NCBI GenBank assembly: GCA_944323395.1
Contig: CALUSI010000004.1
Span: 1 to 64,000 of the forward strand
Direction of reading: 5' to 3'
Length of the DNA stretch: 64,000 nucleotides
Origin: Candidatus Gastranaerophilales bacterium
Lineage (GTDB): Bacteria; Cyanobacteriota; Vampirovibrionia; Gastranaerophilales; Gastranaerophilaceae
The notes beneath the pieces are model-generated. The model made no database searches and was not told where the DNA came from. It saw only the letters and a list, made by a program, of their open reading frames with translations. The position numbers and the translations under genes were made by a program. Shown in pieces: positions 37,063 through 46,343 of this stretch. How positions within the stretch are numbered: the stretch's first letter is position 1; every line of letters starts with the position of its first letter.

Positions 37063-38220
37063 TTAATTGTATATATTGTTATAGATTAATCTAGAAGCTT
37101 TTACAATAAATTCTTTCCCTTGGTGATTATTATAAGGTCTCTTTGCTAGTATAACAACAATATATTTCTTACCGTTTGCTGTTTTTACAATCCCTGCATC
37201 TCCAAGCATAAACCCGATATCACCTGTTTTATGCAGTAAAATAGCATCCGCTGGCAATCCTGCTTGTAATAATCTATTATTTTTTACGTGTCCAAGATAA
37301 TCAGCCATTTGTCTTTTAGAACTATTCGAAAGCATATTTGTTGAGTCTATATTATAGAACATTTTAGCCATTTCTCTTGCAGTTGTCACATTTGTTCCAT
37401 CTAAGTCAGGAAGCCAAGTATTAATGTGTGTTGTTTTTAATCCCCATCGGTTAATAGCTTTATTTACTTCTGACATTCCTCCCATTTTGGCCATAATCAT
37501 ATTCGTCGAGGAATTATCGGAATTTTCTATCATTATTCTAGCCAAATAGTCCATAGAATGAGCTATTCCTCCTTGAGAGTATTGCAGTTTTCCTGAACCA
37601 GAAGCTCTATAGAAGTCTTCAAGAACCATTTTGTCATCTAAAGAAAATTTACCGTGTTCAATCTCTCTAAACATTTCGATTAATACAGGAATCTTAATTA
37701 TACTTGCTGCAGGATATGGTACATCAGCATTTATATCAACGTAGCCTTTTCCATTGTATTCCCAGACATAAACTGCAGGTTTTATTCTTCTATATTCTTG
37801 GGCAAGTGCTAATAAATTATTTTTTAAACCTATTCTTTCATAATTTTCTTGTATATCAACCATTATATGATTCTTATATGTTGCTTCCTTAACAACATAT
37901 TTCCCCAAAAATAAATCCTTATATAAATAGTTGTGTGTTGGATATAATAGTTTTTTATAATCGATGTTTAGTGCATTTGAAGTATTTATGGGAAATGTAT
38001 CCACTATAAATGTTTTAAAAGAGAAAGGTAGAATATAGAATAATAATAACGCGGCACAAATATAAGAAAATATCTTGCTTATTATTGATTTTTTCTTTTG
38101 TTTTTTTACTCTTTTTATTGGTTTGATTTTTTTTACAGGGGTATTTTTAAAATAATATTGTTCATATACAGATGTATATAAATCCGATTGCATTCTATTA
38201 TTATAATTTGGTTTCGGCAA
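37063..38220 (-). CDS. Membrane-anchored beta-lactamase-fold serine hydrolase
   Basis: The 385-residue protein has a basic N-terminus, one membrane span (IFSYICAALLLFYILPFSF) and an extracytoplasmic class A beta-lactamase-like domain. The catalytic triad motifs are present: SxxK (S173-IIK176), SDN (S234-D235-N236) and KTG (K331-T332-G333). The omega loop that should hold Glu166 and Asn170 reads TWLPDLDGTN, so the deacylating glutamate is missing. It is therefore unlikely to be an efficient beta-lactamase and more probably a penicillin-binding or peptidoglycan-related hydrolase (PF13354-like). The start is TTG with AGGAGGGG at ideal spacing. Confidence 0.85.
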   Translation of the reverse strand: MPKPNYNNRMQSDLYTSVYEQYYFKNTPVKKIKPIKRVKKQKKKSIISKIFSYICAALLLFYILPFSFKTFIVDTFPINTSNALNIDYKKLLYPTHNYLYKDLFLGKYVVKEATYKNHIMVDIQENYERIGLKNNLLALAQEYRRIKPAVYVWEYNGKGYVDINADVPYPAASIIKIPVLIEMFREIEHGKFSLDDKMVLEDFYRASGSGKLQYSQGGIAHSMDYLARIMIENSDNSSTNMIMAKMGGMSEVNKAINRWGLKTTHINTWLPDLDGTNVTTAREMAKMFYNIDSTNMLSNSSKRQMADYLGHVKNNRLLQAGLPADAILLHKTGDIGFMLGDAGIVKTANGKKYIVVILAKRPYNNHQGKEFIVKASRLIYNNIYN

Positions 38221-38358
38221 TTATTTCCCCTCCTATATTGATATTATATTATATATAAAATTTTTTCTGCAATTTTGTTAAAATATGCAACAAATATATG
38301 CATATTTAACTTTTATAATAAATTTGATAGAATATAATCAAACAGAAAGGGTATTTTA

Positions 38359-39237
38359 ATGAGTAATCTAGTTATTTATACAGATGGAAATGCTTCAAAT
38401 CTTGAAAATTTATGTAAAAAAACAGTAGAAATGGATATTATTGTTAAGAGTGCAGAAGACGTTAAGAATATTGAAGTTGAAAAGGCTGATATTGCTGTTA
38501 TAGATATTTCATTGGATAAGCTAAAAGAAATTTCTATGGTTATGAAGTTTCCAATCCCAGTATTAGTTGTTTCTGATGAAGTTCCAAGTAATATTACAAT
38601 AAGAGGAGAAGCATTTGATTACATAGTAAATCCTATTAGCGAATATGAACTTTCTGTAAGATTAAAAAATTTAATAAAAATAAAAGAATTAAAAGAAAAA
38701 ATTTCAGCAATAACAACTACTGATGAATTAACTGGTTTGCATAATCGTAAATTTTTAATTGAAAGATTAGAATCAGAAATGTCAAGGGCAAAGAGGTATA
38801 AATCAACGGTATCCTGTATTCTTTTTGATTTGGACTTCTTTAAAGTTGTCAATGATATGTATGGATATGAATGGGGTGATGTTCTCCTTAAAAAAGTAGC
38901 TGAAATGTTATTAAATTTGGCAAGAAAAGAAGATGTTGTCACTAGGTACGGTGATGAAGAATTTATGGTAATACTTCCTGATACAAGTGAAGAAAATGCA
39001 TTCATATTTGCAGAAAGATTCAGACGAGATGTAGAAAAAATGTCATTTATTCCTGCAGGCGAAGACGAAAGGCATCCTGTAAAAATTTCAGGAGGTATAG
39101 CATCATTCCCATATATGGAAAATGTAGAAGAAAATGCAAATTCTATAATAAGGTATGCAGAACACGCATTATACAATGCAAAAAAACGTGGAAAAAACAG
39201 AATTATTTTATTCTCTCAAGTTAATTTGGATTATTAA
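38359..39237 (+). CDS. Receiver-like plus GGDEF-domain protein with altered signature
   Basis: The N-terminal 115 residues resemble a response-regulator receiver fold (IAVIDISLDKLKEI, IPVLVVSDEV, FDYIVNPI), but the usual acidic pocket is not clear. A diguanylate cyclase-type domain follows (DELTGLHNRKFLIERLESEM, LFDLDFFKVVNDMYGYEWGD). The signature reads RYGDEEF (G198-D199-E200-E201-F202) where GG(D/E)EF is expected; the second glycine is Asp. An I-site RKED (189-192) is present five residues upstream. It may thus be a c-di-GMP binder more than a synthase. Two radical SAM genes follow directly. Confidence 0.88.
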   Translation: MSNLVIYTDGNASNLENLCKKTVEMDIIVKSAEDVKNIEVEKADIAVIDISLDKLKEISMVMKFPIPVLVVSDEVPSNITIRGEAFDYIVNPISEYELSVRLKNLIKIKELKEKISAITTTDELTGLHNRKFLIERLESEMSRAKRYKSTVSCILFDLDFFKVVNDMYGYEWGDVLLKKVAEMLLNLARKEDVVTRYGDEEFMVILPDTSEENAFIFAERFRRDVEKMSFIPAGEDERHPVKISGGIASFPYMENVEENANSIIRYAEHALYNAKKRGKNRIILFSQVNLDY

Positions 39238-39239
39238 AA

Positions 39240-40214
39240 ATGGTAATATCTAAGGATAGAAAGCCTGTTTCTTTCTCATACAATAATACAGAAAGATGTC
39301 AGTCCCGATGTATTACTTGTAATGGCTGGAAAACTCCTGCATCTGTACAAGAGCAAGAATTGACTATTGAAGAATGGAAGCAAATTCTTTTAAAGGTTCA
39401 TAATTGGATGGGAAATTATCAGTTTATAATTTCTGGTGGTGAACCATTTGTTCGTGATGATGTTTTTGAAATGGCAGAATATGCAGCTAATTTAGGGGAT
39501 ACAGTTAATATTGTGACTAATGGGTTAGCTTTGCCTGAAAAATTAGATAAAGTTTTAAATTCTGCTTTTACAAATATAACTTTTTCTTTAAATGCAATAC
39601 AAAATCCTGAAATTCATAATATATCAAGAGGAAGAAACGATGCATTTCAAAGAACAATTGATTCTATACAGAACTTGAACTATATGAATAAATACAGAGG
39701 TGGACATAAATGGAAAAATATTTTTCTTTCTACAGTTGTAATGCCCACTAATTTATCAGAAATTAAACCAATTGCTGAATTCTGTAAAATAGAAGGAATA
39801 GGTGTAAGTTTTCAGTTAATGGATAATGGTGATGCTTTTTCTACAAATGTAAGTTCAAACAGTCAAATATACGGAAAAGATATTAAAAAAGCGGCACTTG
39901 ATGCTATTGACGAAATGATAGAATTAAAAAATCAAGGTTATCCTATATGTAATGGTTTCAGTCAATTAAAAGCTTTTAAGATATTAATAGATACTCCTGA
40001 TGAAATACAAAATATACAGTGTATGGTTGGTGAAAATAATTTTGCAATTGATCCATACGGAAATTGCAGAATATGTTTTTGTATGAAACCAATCGGAAAT
40101 TTGAAGAATAATTTGCCTCAAGATTTATGGTATAGTAAAGAAGCGGATGAAGTCCGTGAACATATATTAAATTGCACAAGAAATTGCAGGTTGTTAAATT
40201 GTAATTTTAAATAG
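39240..40214 (+). CDS. Radical SAM protein with SPASM-like C-terminus
   Basis: A 324-residue radical SAM enzyme with the CxxxCxxC motif at C20, C24 and C27 (CQSRCITC) close to the N-terminus, followed by IISGGEPFVRDDVFEMA and the TNGLALPE segment. The C-terminal part carries more cysteines (IQCMVGENN, NCRICFCMKP, then CTRNCRLLNC) around an IDPYGNCRICF strand, as in SPASM/Twitch domains that hold auxiliary iron-sulfur clusters. The substrate is unknown; such proteins modify peptides, sugars or cofactors. It starts two bases after the GGDEF gene and is followed seven bases later by a second radical SAM gene. Confidence 0.85.
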   Translation: MVISKDRKPVSFSYNNTERCQSRCITCNGWKTPASVQEQELTIEEWKQILLKVHNWMGNYQFIISGGEPFVRDDVFEMAEYAANLGDTVNIVTNGLALPEKLDKVLNSAFTNITFSLNAIQNPEIHNISRGRNDAFQRTIDSIQNLNYMNKYRGGHKWKNIFLSTVVMPTNLSEIKPIAEFCKIEGIGVSFQLMDNGDAFSTNVSSNSQIYGKDIKKAALDAIDEMIELKNQGYPICNGFSQLKAFKILIDTPDEIQNIQCMVGENNFAIDPYGNCRICFCMKPIGNLKNNLPQDLWYSKEADEVREHILNCTRNCRLLNCNFK

Positions 40215-40221
40215 GAAACAT

Positions 40222-41208
40222 ATGCAACAAGCAAAAAAAGAAAGATATATAAGTTGTAAATGGATAGAATCAGGCGTTTGTTTTGATAATGGAGTTTATG
40301 GTTCTAATGTAAAGTTGTGTTGTTATATGAGTGCCCCTGGTGGTGGTAATTCAATGATTTTTGAAGATTATCACGGTGAAAAAATTGATTGGGATGAGTT
40401 TTTTAGAATAAAGAATGAATATAGAAATATCCAAAAATCAGGAGATACTGTTGCTGGTTGTAGAGGATGTGTTTTCCTTGAAGAAAGGGAATGGTTGCAG
40501 GAAGATTATATAGATTGTATAATTTTTGACCATTTTACAAAATGTAATTGTAATTGCAGATATTGTTATACTGAAGAGGACAAAAAGAAGTATAACAAAT
40601 TAAAAACATACAATATATATCCAATAATAAAGGATATGTTTGACAGAAAAATTATAAAAAGAGGTGGAGCAATTGGTTTTGGCGGTGGAGAACCAACACT
40701 TTTACCTGAGTTCGATAAATTGATTTCATTGTTTTTAAATAACGGTTTTTATGACATTCGCGTACCATCTTCTGGGATAAAATATTCGAAAATGATAGCT
40801 AAAGGAATTTCAACAGGAAGATTATCAGTTGTTATTTCAATAGATTCATCTTGTAAAGAAACATATAAAAAAATCAAGCAGACAGACGCATTCAATACAG
40901 TTTGTAAAAACTTGAAAAAATATGCTCAAGCACAAAAATTTTCATATAATGTAATAAGTAAATATATAATTATTCCGGAAATTAATGATAATATTTTAGA
41001 AATTGATAATTGGCTTAAATTTAATAAAGAAAATAATATTGGAATTGTTGTAATAGATATAGAAAATAGTTGGTTGGAAAAATACAGGAAAAATAAACCG
41101 GATAAAAGAATTATTGATTTGATTAAATATGTAATGAAAAAGACAAAGGAAATGAAATTTTATCATTTAGAAATTTGTGATAGAGCTAAATATTTAATTG
41201 AAAATTAG
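40222..41208 (+). CDS. Radical SAM protein with Cys-rich N-terminal extension
   Basis: This 328-residue protein places its radical SAM motif CNCNCRYC (C108, C112, C115) after a 100-residue N-terminal region that has six cysteines (C12, C20, C33, C34, C80, C83) and looks like an auxiliary-cluster domain moved to the front. GFGGGEPTLLPEF follows. The substrate is unknown. It has AGGAAA upstream and converges with the GNAT gene, overlapping by four bases. Confidence 0.82.
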   Translation: MQQAKKERYISCKWIESGVCFDNGVYGSNVKLCCYMSAPGGGNSMIFEDYHGEKIDWDEFFRIKNEYRNIQKSGDTVAGCRGCVFLEEREWLQEDYIDCIIFDHFTKCNCNCRYCYTEEDKKKYNKLKTYNIYPIIKDMFDRKIIKRGGAIGFGGGEPTLLPEFDKLISLFLNNGFYDIRVPSSGIKYSKMIAKGISTGRLSVVISIDSSCKETYKKIKQTDAFNTVCKNLKKYAQAQKFSYNVISKYIIIPEINDNILEIDNWLKFNKENNIGIVVIDIENSWLEKYRKNKPDKRIIDLIKYVMKKTKEMKFYHLEICDRAKYLIEN

Positions 41209-42200
41209 ATTTCAAAGCCACTGAAGACAATTGCGTTGTTAAATATTTTTGATTCTTCTCTTACTGTTTTAAAAAAGTCTCTGACAAGTATTGCATTATT
41301 TTGTAGAAGTTCAAAACGGTTATCTTTAAAAAATTTTTCAAGTAATTCTCCACCTTGAAGATATTTTCTATTTTTAATATACAATTTAAAATTTTTATTT
41401 CGTTTAATTATCTTCTTAATAGCAAAGGATAATAAGGAAGGATAAATATAGAAGAATTGTGGCGGAACTATTGCATCAACAAAATAGTTTGTATTATCTA
41501 TAGTCTTAATTTCAATAAAAGCTTTTAGATTTCCGGTATTTTCATCTTCAATAATATATTTGAAATCAGAATCAGTATTGATTCCTTGGAAGATTTTGTC
41601 ATTAAATTCATCTTTTTCTTTTGAAAGCGAATACTTGTAATGGGTAATAAGATTATCATTAAATAAGTCGGCAGCCTTTTTTGCATCTGTACTTTTGAAT
41701 TGTTTAAAATGCTTTTTATCAATATTGTCTTCAATAAAATTTATATTTGAAACAGACCAAAGAGCTTCAGTAGAACAAAATCTGAAACCACATCCTTTTA
41801 TAAATAAATCAATTAATTCATTTTGGTTATCGTCAACAGAAACATAAAAAGTATCCACTCCTCTTGCACCAAATTTTGCAATTATATATTCGACGAGTTG
41901 CTTACCTTCTTCGTGTGAATTTTTATCAAGAAATAAACTTTTAATTTGCCATTTATATGGATTTCCGTGCTGAGCTTTTACAGTGATTAATCCTTTTATA
42001 TTGTTATTGTTATCAAAAGCCACATATGTTTCCGGCATTCTTCTAAAATGTACATTATATACAAAATTTTGTATATATGTTATTGGAACAGATAAAAAGA
42101 ACAGACGTCTGTAGTTCATAATATTGTCGCTACAAACAACCGAAATTAGCTTCTTTATATGCAGAATGTCACCAAAACTTATTTTTTTTATTTTTGCCAT
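41205..42200 (-). CDS. GNAT-fold acetyltransferase-like protein
   Basis: A 331-residue protein with GNAT features in its N-terminal half: YVAFDNNNNIKGLITVKA, then KSLFLDKNSHEEGKQLVEYI and DLFIKGCGFRF. The C-terminal half (from about 180) is a second, more divergent unit (FKYIIEDENTGNLKAFIEIK), suggesting a double-GNAT layout. The substrate is unknown. Its 3' end overlaps the radical SAM gene tail to tail. Confidence 0.65.
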   Translation of the reverse strand: MAKIKKISFGDILHIKKLISVVCSDNIMNYRRLFFLSVPITYIQNFVYNVHFRRMPETYVAFDNNNNIKGLITVKAQHGNPYKWQIKSLFLDKNSHEEGKQLVEYIIAKFGARGVDTFYVSVDDNQNELIDLFIKGCGFRFCSTEALWSVSNINFIEDNIDKKHFKQFKSTDAKKAADLFNDNLITHYKYSLSKEKDEFNDKIFQGINTDSDFKYIIEDENTGNLKAFIEIKTIDNTNYFVDAIVPPQFFYIYPSLLSFAIKKIIKRNKNFKLYIKNRKYLQGGELLEKFFKDNRFELLQNNAILVRDFFKTVREESKIFNNAIVFSGFEI

Positions 42201-42290
42201 TAAAGTTTGTTCCTATATTATAATTATACCTTTTTTTTTATCAAGAACAAGCAATAATTATGCAAAAAGTTAAGAAAACATTAATAAGTA

Positions 42291-42318
42291 TTGAGTAAAG
42301 AAATTGATATTTTATAAT
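42291..42318 (+). promoter_or_regulatory. Candidate promoter of the grpE-recN operon
   Basis: TTGAGT (42291-42296) and TATAAT (42313-42318) are 16 bases apart, about 28 bases before the first grpE ATG. No CIRCE-type inverted repeat for HrcA is visible. Confidence 0.65.
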
Positions 42319-42346
42319 GTTATGAGAGGGAAGAGTCAGAGGTCGT

Positions 42347-42994
42347 ATGAAGAATTTTTTTGAAAAAAAATTAAACAAAGGAAATCCTTTTGTAGATGAA
42401 GAAAAAAACAAGGGAGAAGGTGTAAAAAAAATGGCTGATGAAATTAAAGAAAATGAACAAGATATAATTGAAGAACAAGAAGAAAATAAAGAAGTAGAAG
42501 ATGCTTCAACCGAAGCTGAAATAGCAGAAGAAAATACTGATAAAGAATCTGAAAAATTAAAACAAGATTTTGAGAATTTGAATAATCAATATTTAAGACT
42601 TGCTGCCGATTTTGATAATTATAGAAAAAGACAGGCGCAAGAAAGAGAAGCATTATTAAAATATGGTGCTGAAGAATGTATGAAAAAAGTTATTGAAGTT
42701 GTAGATAATTTTGATAGAGCTCTTACAATGGTCGAAAAAATTGATACTGTTGAAAAAATGAAAGAGACATTCTATGTTTTGAATAAACAGTTATCAGAGT
42801 CATTATCGAAATTAGGGCTTGAGCAAATAAAAAGTGTAGGAGAAGTATTTGATCCAAATTTGCATGAAGCGGTTATGCAGACTCCGACGGATGAATATCC
42901 TGAAGATACAATAATAAATGAATTACAGAAGGGATATAAACTCGGAGAAAAAGTTTTAAGACCTGCAATGGTATCAGTAGCTGTAAAACAATAG
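42347..42994 (+). CDS. grpE: Nucleotide exchange factor GrpE
   Basis: GrpE releases ADP from DnaK. The 215-residue protein has an acidic disordered N-terminus, a long coiled coil, then DFDNYRKRQAQEREALLKYG and the C-terminal beta domain (GLEQIKSVGEVFDPNLHEAV, ILRPAMVSV-like VLRPAMVSVAV). The start at 42347 has AGAGG upstream; an ATG at 42431 (MADEIKENEQ) with AGAAGG is an alternative and would drop 28 charged residues. dnaJ follows after 24 bases. dnaK is not in the window. Confidence 0.95.
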   Translation: MKNFFEKKLNKGNPFVDEEKNKGEGVKKMADEIKENEQDIIEEQEENKEVEDASTEAEIAEENTDKESEKLKQDFENLNNQYLRLAADFDNYRKRQAQEREALLKYGAEECMKKVIEVVDNFDRALTMVEKIDTVEKMKETFYVLNKQLSESLSKLGLEQIKSVGEVFDPNLHEAVMQTPTDEYPEDTIINELQKGYKLGEKVLRPAMVSVAVKQ

Positions 42995-43018
42995 CATTAG
43001 TTGAAAGATTAGAAGAAA

Positions 43019-44140
43019 ATGAGTGATTTTTACGAAATATTAGGGATAGATAGGAATGCTACAAAAGATGAAATAAAAGCAGCATTCCGTAAAAAAGCGA
43101 GGCAATATCATCCGGATGTAAACAAAGCGCCGGATGCTGAAGAGAAGTTTAAAGAGCTTGGAAAAGCCTATGAAACATTAATGGACGATAATAAACGTGC
43201 AACATACGATCGTTATGGTGAAGATGGTCTAAGAGATGCCGGGTTCAGTACATCAGGTCCATTTGATGGTGGTTTTGGTGATTTGAATGATATTTTTGAA
43301 AGCTTTTTTGGCGGTTTTGGTTTTACTGAAAGAGCTACAAATCCAAACAGCCCTCAAAATGGTGCGGATTTAAGGTTAAATTTACAAATAGAATTTGAAG
43401 AAGCCGTTTTTGGAGTAAAAAAAGAAGTTAAAATTTCTCACTTAGAGACTTGTGATGAATGTAACGGTACCGGAGCTCAGAAAGGTACAACCCCTGAAAC
43501 TTGTTCTACTTGTGGAGGAACAGGGAGAGTACAGCAAGTAACTCAAACTCCGTTAGGAAGTTTTAGACAAATTACAACTTGCCCTAAATGTAATGGTACG
43601 GGTAAAATAAATGCTCATCCTTGTCAAAAATGTCATGGTGACGGAAGATTGGAAGTAGAAAGAACCCTTCATATAAATATTCCGGCTGGTGTTGATAATG
43701 GTTCAAGAATCGGACTCGCACAAGAAGGAAATTGCGGTAAAAATGGCGGTAGAACAGGAGACTTGATAGTTGTAATTTACGTTAAAGAACATAAAAAATT
43801 TAAAAGAGAAGGGGTTGATATTTATTCTACTGTTGATATTACATTCCCTCAAGCTGCACTGGGTGATACTATAGAAGTAGATACTCTTGATGGTAAAAAA
43901 GAACTTGTTATTCCATCCGGTATAGAACAAGATAAAATATTACAAATAAAAGGTGCCGGTGTTCCATATCTTGGTAATTCAAATAAAAGAGGAAATCATA
44001 ATTTTATAGTTAAAATCAAAACTCCTCAGGCATTAAGTGCAGAAGAAAAACAATTATATAGAAAACTTTTTGAAATTAATTGTAACAAAAAGACTTCTTC
44101 AAAGTTCATTGATAAAATGAAAAATGTACTTCATAATTGA
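43019..44140 (+). CDS. dnaJ: Chaperone protein DnaJ
   Basis: Canonical DnaJ of 373 residues: a J domain with HPD (YHPDVNK), a Gly/Phe-rich linker (GPFDGGFGDLNDIFESFFGG), four complete CxxCxGxG units (CDECNGTG, CSTCGGTG, CPKCNGTG, CQKCHGDG) and the C-terminal substrate-binding domains. It stimulates DnaK ATPase and delivers substrates. It follows grpE in the likely heat-shock operon. Confidence 0.97.
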   Translation: MSDFYEILGIDRNATKDEIKAAFRKKARQYHPDVNKAPDAEEKFKELGKAYETLMDDNKRATYDRYGEDGLRDAGFSTSGPFDGGFGDLNDIFESFFGGFGFTERATNPNSPQNGADLRLNLQIEFEEAVFGVKKEVKISHLETCDECNGTGAQKGTTPETCSTCGGTGRVQQVTQTPLGSFRQITTCPKCNGTGKINAHPCQKCHGDGRLEVERTLHINIPAGVDNGSRIGLAQEGNCGKNGGRTGDLIVVIYVKEHKKFKREGVDIYSTVDITFPQAALGDTIEVDTLDGKKELVIPSGIEQDKILQIKGAGVPYLGNSNKRGNHNFIVKIKTPQALSAEEKQLYRKLFEINCNKKTSSKFIDKMKNVLHN

Positions 44141-44150
44141 TAGGGATAGT

Positions 44151-45791
44151 ATGAAAATAAAATTATCTATTTTAGTATTAATAGTTGCTTTCATTTTTGC
44201 AGTTCCTGTTGAAGCTACCCAGTTACCAAAGGAAATGAAAGATTATTTGTTGTCACAAAAAAAAGTGCCAACAATAAGATTTGACAGTATAATTGTTTAT
44301 AATAATGATGTTATGTATCTTCCCGTATTGCCTGCATATCCTGAAAAAGTAGATAAGGTTAAAATAGTTAAAACATATCCTAATAATCAAAGTATGGATT
44401 CTTTACCTGATTTGGTTGTTTTTAATAACAATTATTCTCTTTTGAAAATTATTCACAAAGATTCAAATACTTTGACTGTAAAAAATATTCCAGAGTTGCC
44501 AACAGAGGTTAAAACAGGAACGATACCTCAGGATATTATGGTTCCAAGAGGGTTGGTATTACCTGAAAATCTTGCTGGTATTTTAGGTGATGTTCATATA
44601 CCTTTAATTGGAAGTGCGAAGACAGCTACTTTTGTTAGTACAAGAAAAACAGCACCTTTGCCATCAGGGAAAAGAGTTATGGATAATAAAAAGTATAATG
44701 TGCCTTCTTCGTTAAAAGATAAATTATTTTTTGTTAATAATTTCCAAACAGAGTATTTACAGGTGTTTTCGTCTACGGTGACAGAACCTTTATATTCATT
44801 AAAAACATCAGGGGTAATGAGAGATGTCAAACCTGTATTGAACGGAAAATTTTTACTTGCTGCGACAAAAGATAAAAAAAATTTAGATGTTATAGATATA
44901 AACAACGAATATGTAGCCAAACATATAGATTTAACTGCCTTGCCATCTGAAATTGCGGTTGATGATGCAAGGGGGAAAGCATATGTTGCAAGTATATCAG
45001 ATGAATCGTTATTTGTTATTGATTTAGCAACAATGACAATGAAAGAGAAAATACAGTTGATAGGTTCCCCCCAGCGTCTTTCAATCTCAGATGATGGAAA
45101 GAAAATTGCTTATTTGGATTTAAAAACATCAAATATATATGTACTTGATTTAGAAAATGATTATGCAAATAAATTAATAACAAATTATCCAAATACAACA
45201 AAGCTAATACTTGAAAACAAAGTGTTATATGTTATTTCAAGAACAACACCTAAACTAAGAATAGTGAGTTTTGATTTAATTCAGGATAATGAGAAAACAA
45301 AAACAAAAAAAGACAAGAAAAAAGAAAAACAGAAAGCAGAAGAAGAAAAAGCAGAAGATGCTGAAATAGCTACAAATGATATATATACATCATTTGAAAT
45401 AGAAGATATTCCGAAAGAGGAAGAAAAAGAAGACAATCAACTCTTACAAAATGCTAAAACATACTCAACCAGCATAAAGGATATAAATATAGGTCAAAAA
45501 CCAATAGATATGTATGAATCAAATGGTCAGATATTTGTATTGTGTGCTGGAGATAATACTGTTTATCGGTACAATATTGCAAGTGGAGATGTAAAAAGTG
45601 ATAAGCTGCCGGTGGACGGTTTCTCAAAAGCTTTTAGTCCTGTTCCCAATTCAAATTTAGCAGTAATAACGAATATGGCAGATTTAAAGTATGTAGTATA
45701 TGATATGGATAAAGAAAAAGCAATTCAAACATTACCTATTAGTGAATATATAAACACAATTATAATTTTGGAAAGAAAAGATGGACAGTAA
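44151..45791 (+). CDS. Exported beta-propeller-like protein
   Basis: A signal peptide (KIKLSILVLIVAFIFAVPVEA) precedes a beta-rich body with YncE-like repeats, for example KDKKNLDVIDINNEYVA, GKAYVASISDESLFVIDLAT, KIAYLDLKTSNIYVLDLEND and QIFVLCAGDNTVYRYNI. A lysine/glutamate-rich insertion (about residues 382-420) interrupts the last blades. The role is unknown, possibly a surface or periplasmic scaffold. The ATG at 44151 follows GATAGGGA; an upstream start inside dnaJ is unlikely. The gene overlaps the methyltransferase start by eleven bases. Confidence 0.75.
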   Translation: MKIKLSILVLIVAFIFAVPVEATQLPKEMKDYLLSQKKVPTIRFDSIIVYNNDVMYLPVLPAYPEKVDKVKIVKTYPNNQSMDSLPDLVVFNNNYSLLKIIHKDSNTLTVKNIPELPTEVKTGTIPQDIMVPRGLVLPENLAGILGDVHIPLIGSAKTATFVSTRKTAPLPSGKRVMDNKKYNVPSSLKDKLFFVNNFQTEYLQVFSSTVTEPLYSLKTSGVMRDVKPVLNGKFLLAATKDKKNLDVIDINNEYVAKHIDLTALPSEIAVDDARGKAYVASISDESLFVIDLATMTMKEKIQLIGSPQRLSISDDGKKIAYLDLKTSNIYVLDLENDYANKLITNYPNTTKLILENKVLYVISRTTPKLRIVSFDLIQDNEKTKTKKDKKKEKQKAEEEKAEDAEIATNDIYTSFEIEDIPKEEEKEDNQLLQNAKTYSTSIKDINIGQKPIDMYESNGQIFVLCAGDNTVYRYNIASGDVKSDKLPVDGFSKAFSPVPNSNLAVITNMADLKYVVYDMDKEKAIQTLPISEYINTIIILERKDGQ

Positions 45792-46335
45792 AACTTCAGC
45801 GATATTGACAGATCTTGAAAAAACAGCAGAAGATTTTTGGAATGTTTCTCATCAAACAGGTAACTTCATAAGTATGCTGATAAAAGCAACAGGTGCTAAA
45901 AATGTACTTGAACTTGGCACATCAAACGGATATTCAGGATTATGGATAGCAGATGCCCTTCAATATACAAATGGTCATCTTACTACTATTGAATTTTGGG
46001 AAAAAAGACAATGTTTGGCTCGTGATTATATTAATCAATGCGGACTTTCAAATTATGTTACTTTTAAAATAGGTCAAGCATATGATATTATTACAACTGA
46101 GCTTACTGAAGAAAAATATGATTTGGTATTTATAGATGCCAATAAACAAGAATATATTAAATTTTTTGAGGCTGTTCATCCTTTACTAAAAAAAGGTGGT
46201 ATTATTCTTGCTGACAATATAACTTCTCACGCAAGTAAAGTAAAACCTTTTGTTGATGGAATATCAAATCACAAAGAATATCAGGTTCAGATTTTAGATT
46301 TGCCAGATGGGCTTCTTATGGCATATAAATTATAG
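45781..46335 (+). CDS. SAM-dependent O-methyltransferase
   Basis: A 184-residue class I methyltransferase of the caffeoyl-CoA/catechol O-methyltransferase-like group. VLELGTSNGYSGLWIADAL is the SAM-binding motif I, LTTIEFWEKRQCLARDYI follows, and YDLVFIDANKQEYIKFF carries the metal/SAM acidic residues. HPLLKKGGIILADNI is the usual beta-strand 5. The substrate is not predictable. The gene is embedded between the propeller and nadK genes. Confidence 0.88.
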   Translation: MDSKTSAILTDLEKTAEDFWNVSHQTGNFISMLIKATGAKNVLELGTSNGYSGLWIADALQYTNGHLTTIEFWEKRQCLARDYINQCGLSNYVTFKIGQAYDIITTELTEEKYDLVFIDANKQEYIKFFEAVHPLLKKGGIILADNITSHASKVKPFVDGISNHKEYQVQILDLPDGLLMAYKL

Positions 46336-46343
46336 GATGTTTT

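Noticed and set aside
42201-42346. CIRCE element upstream of grpE
   Set aside because: No TTAGCACTC-N9-GAGTGCTAA-like inverted repeat is present; only an ordinary promoter could be found.
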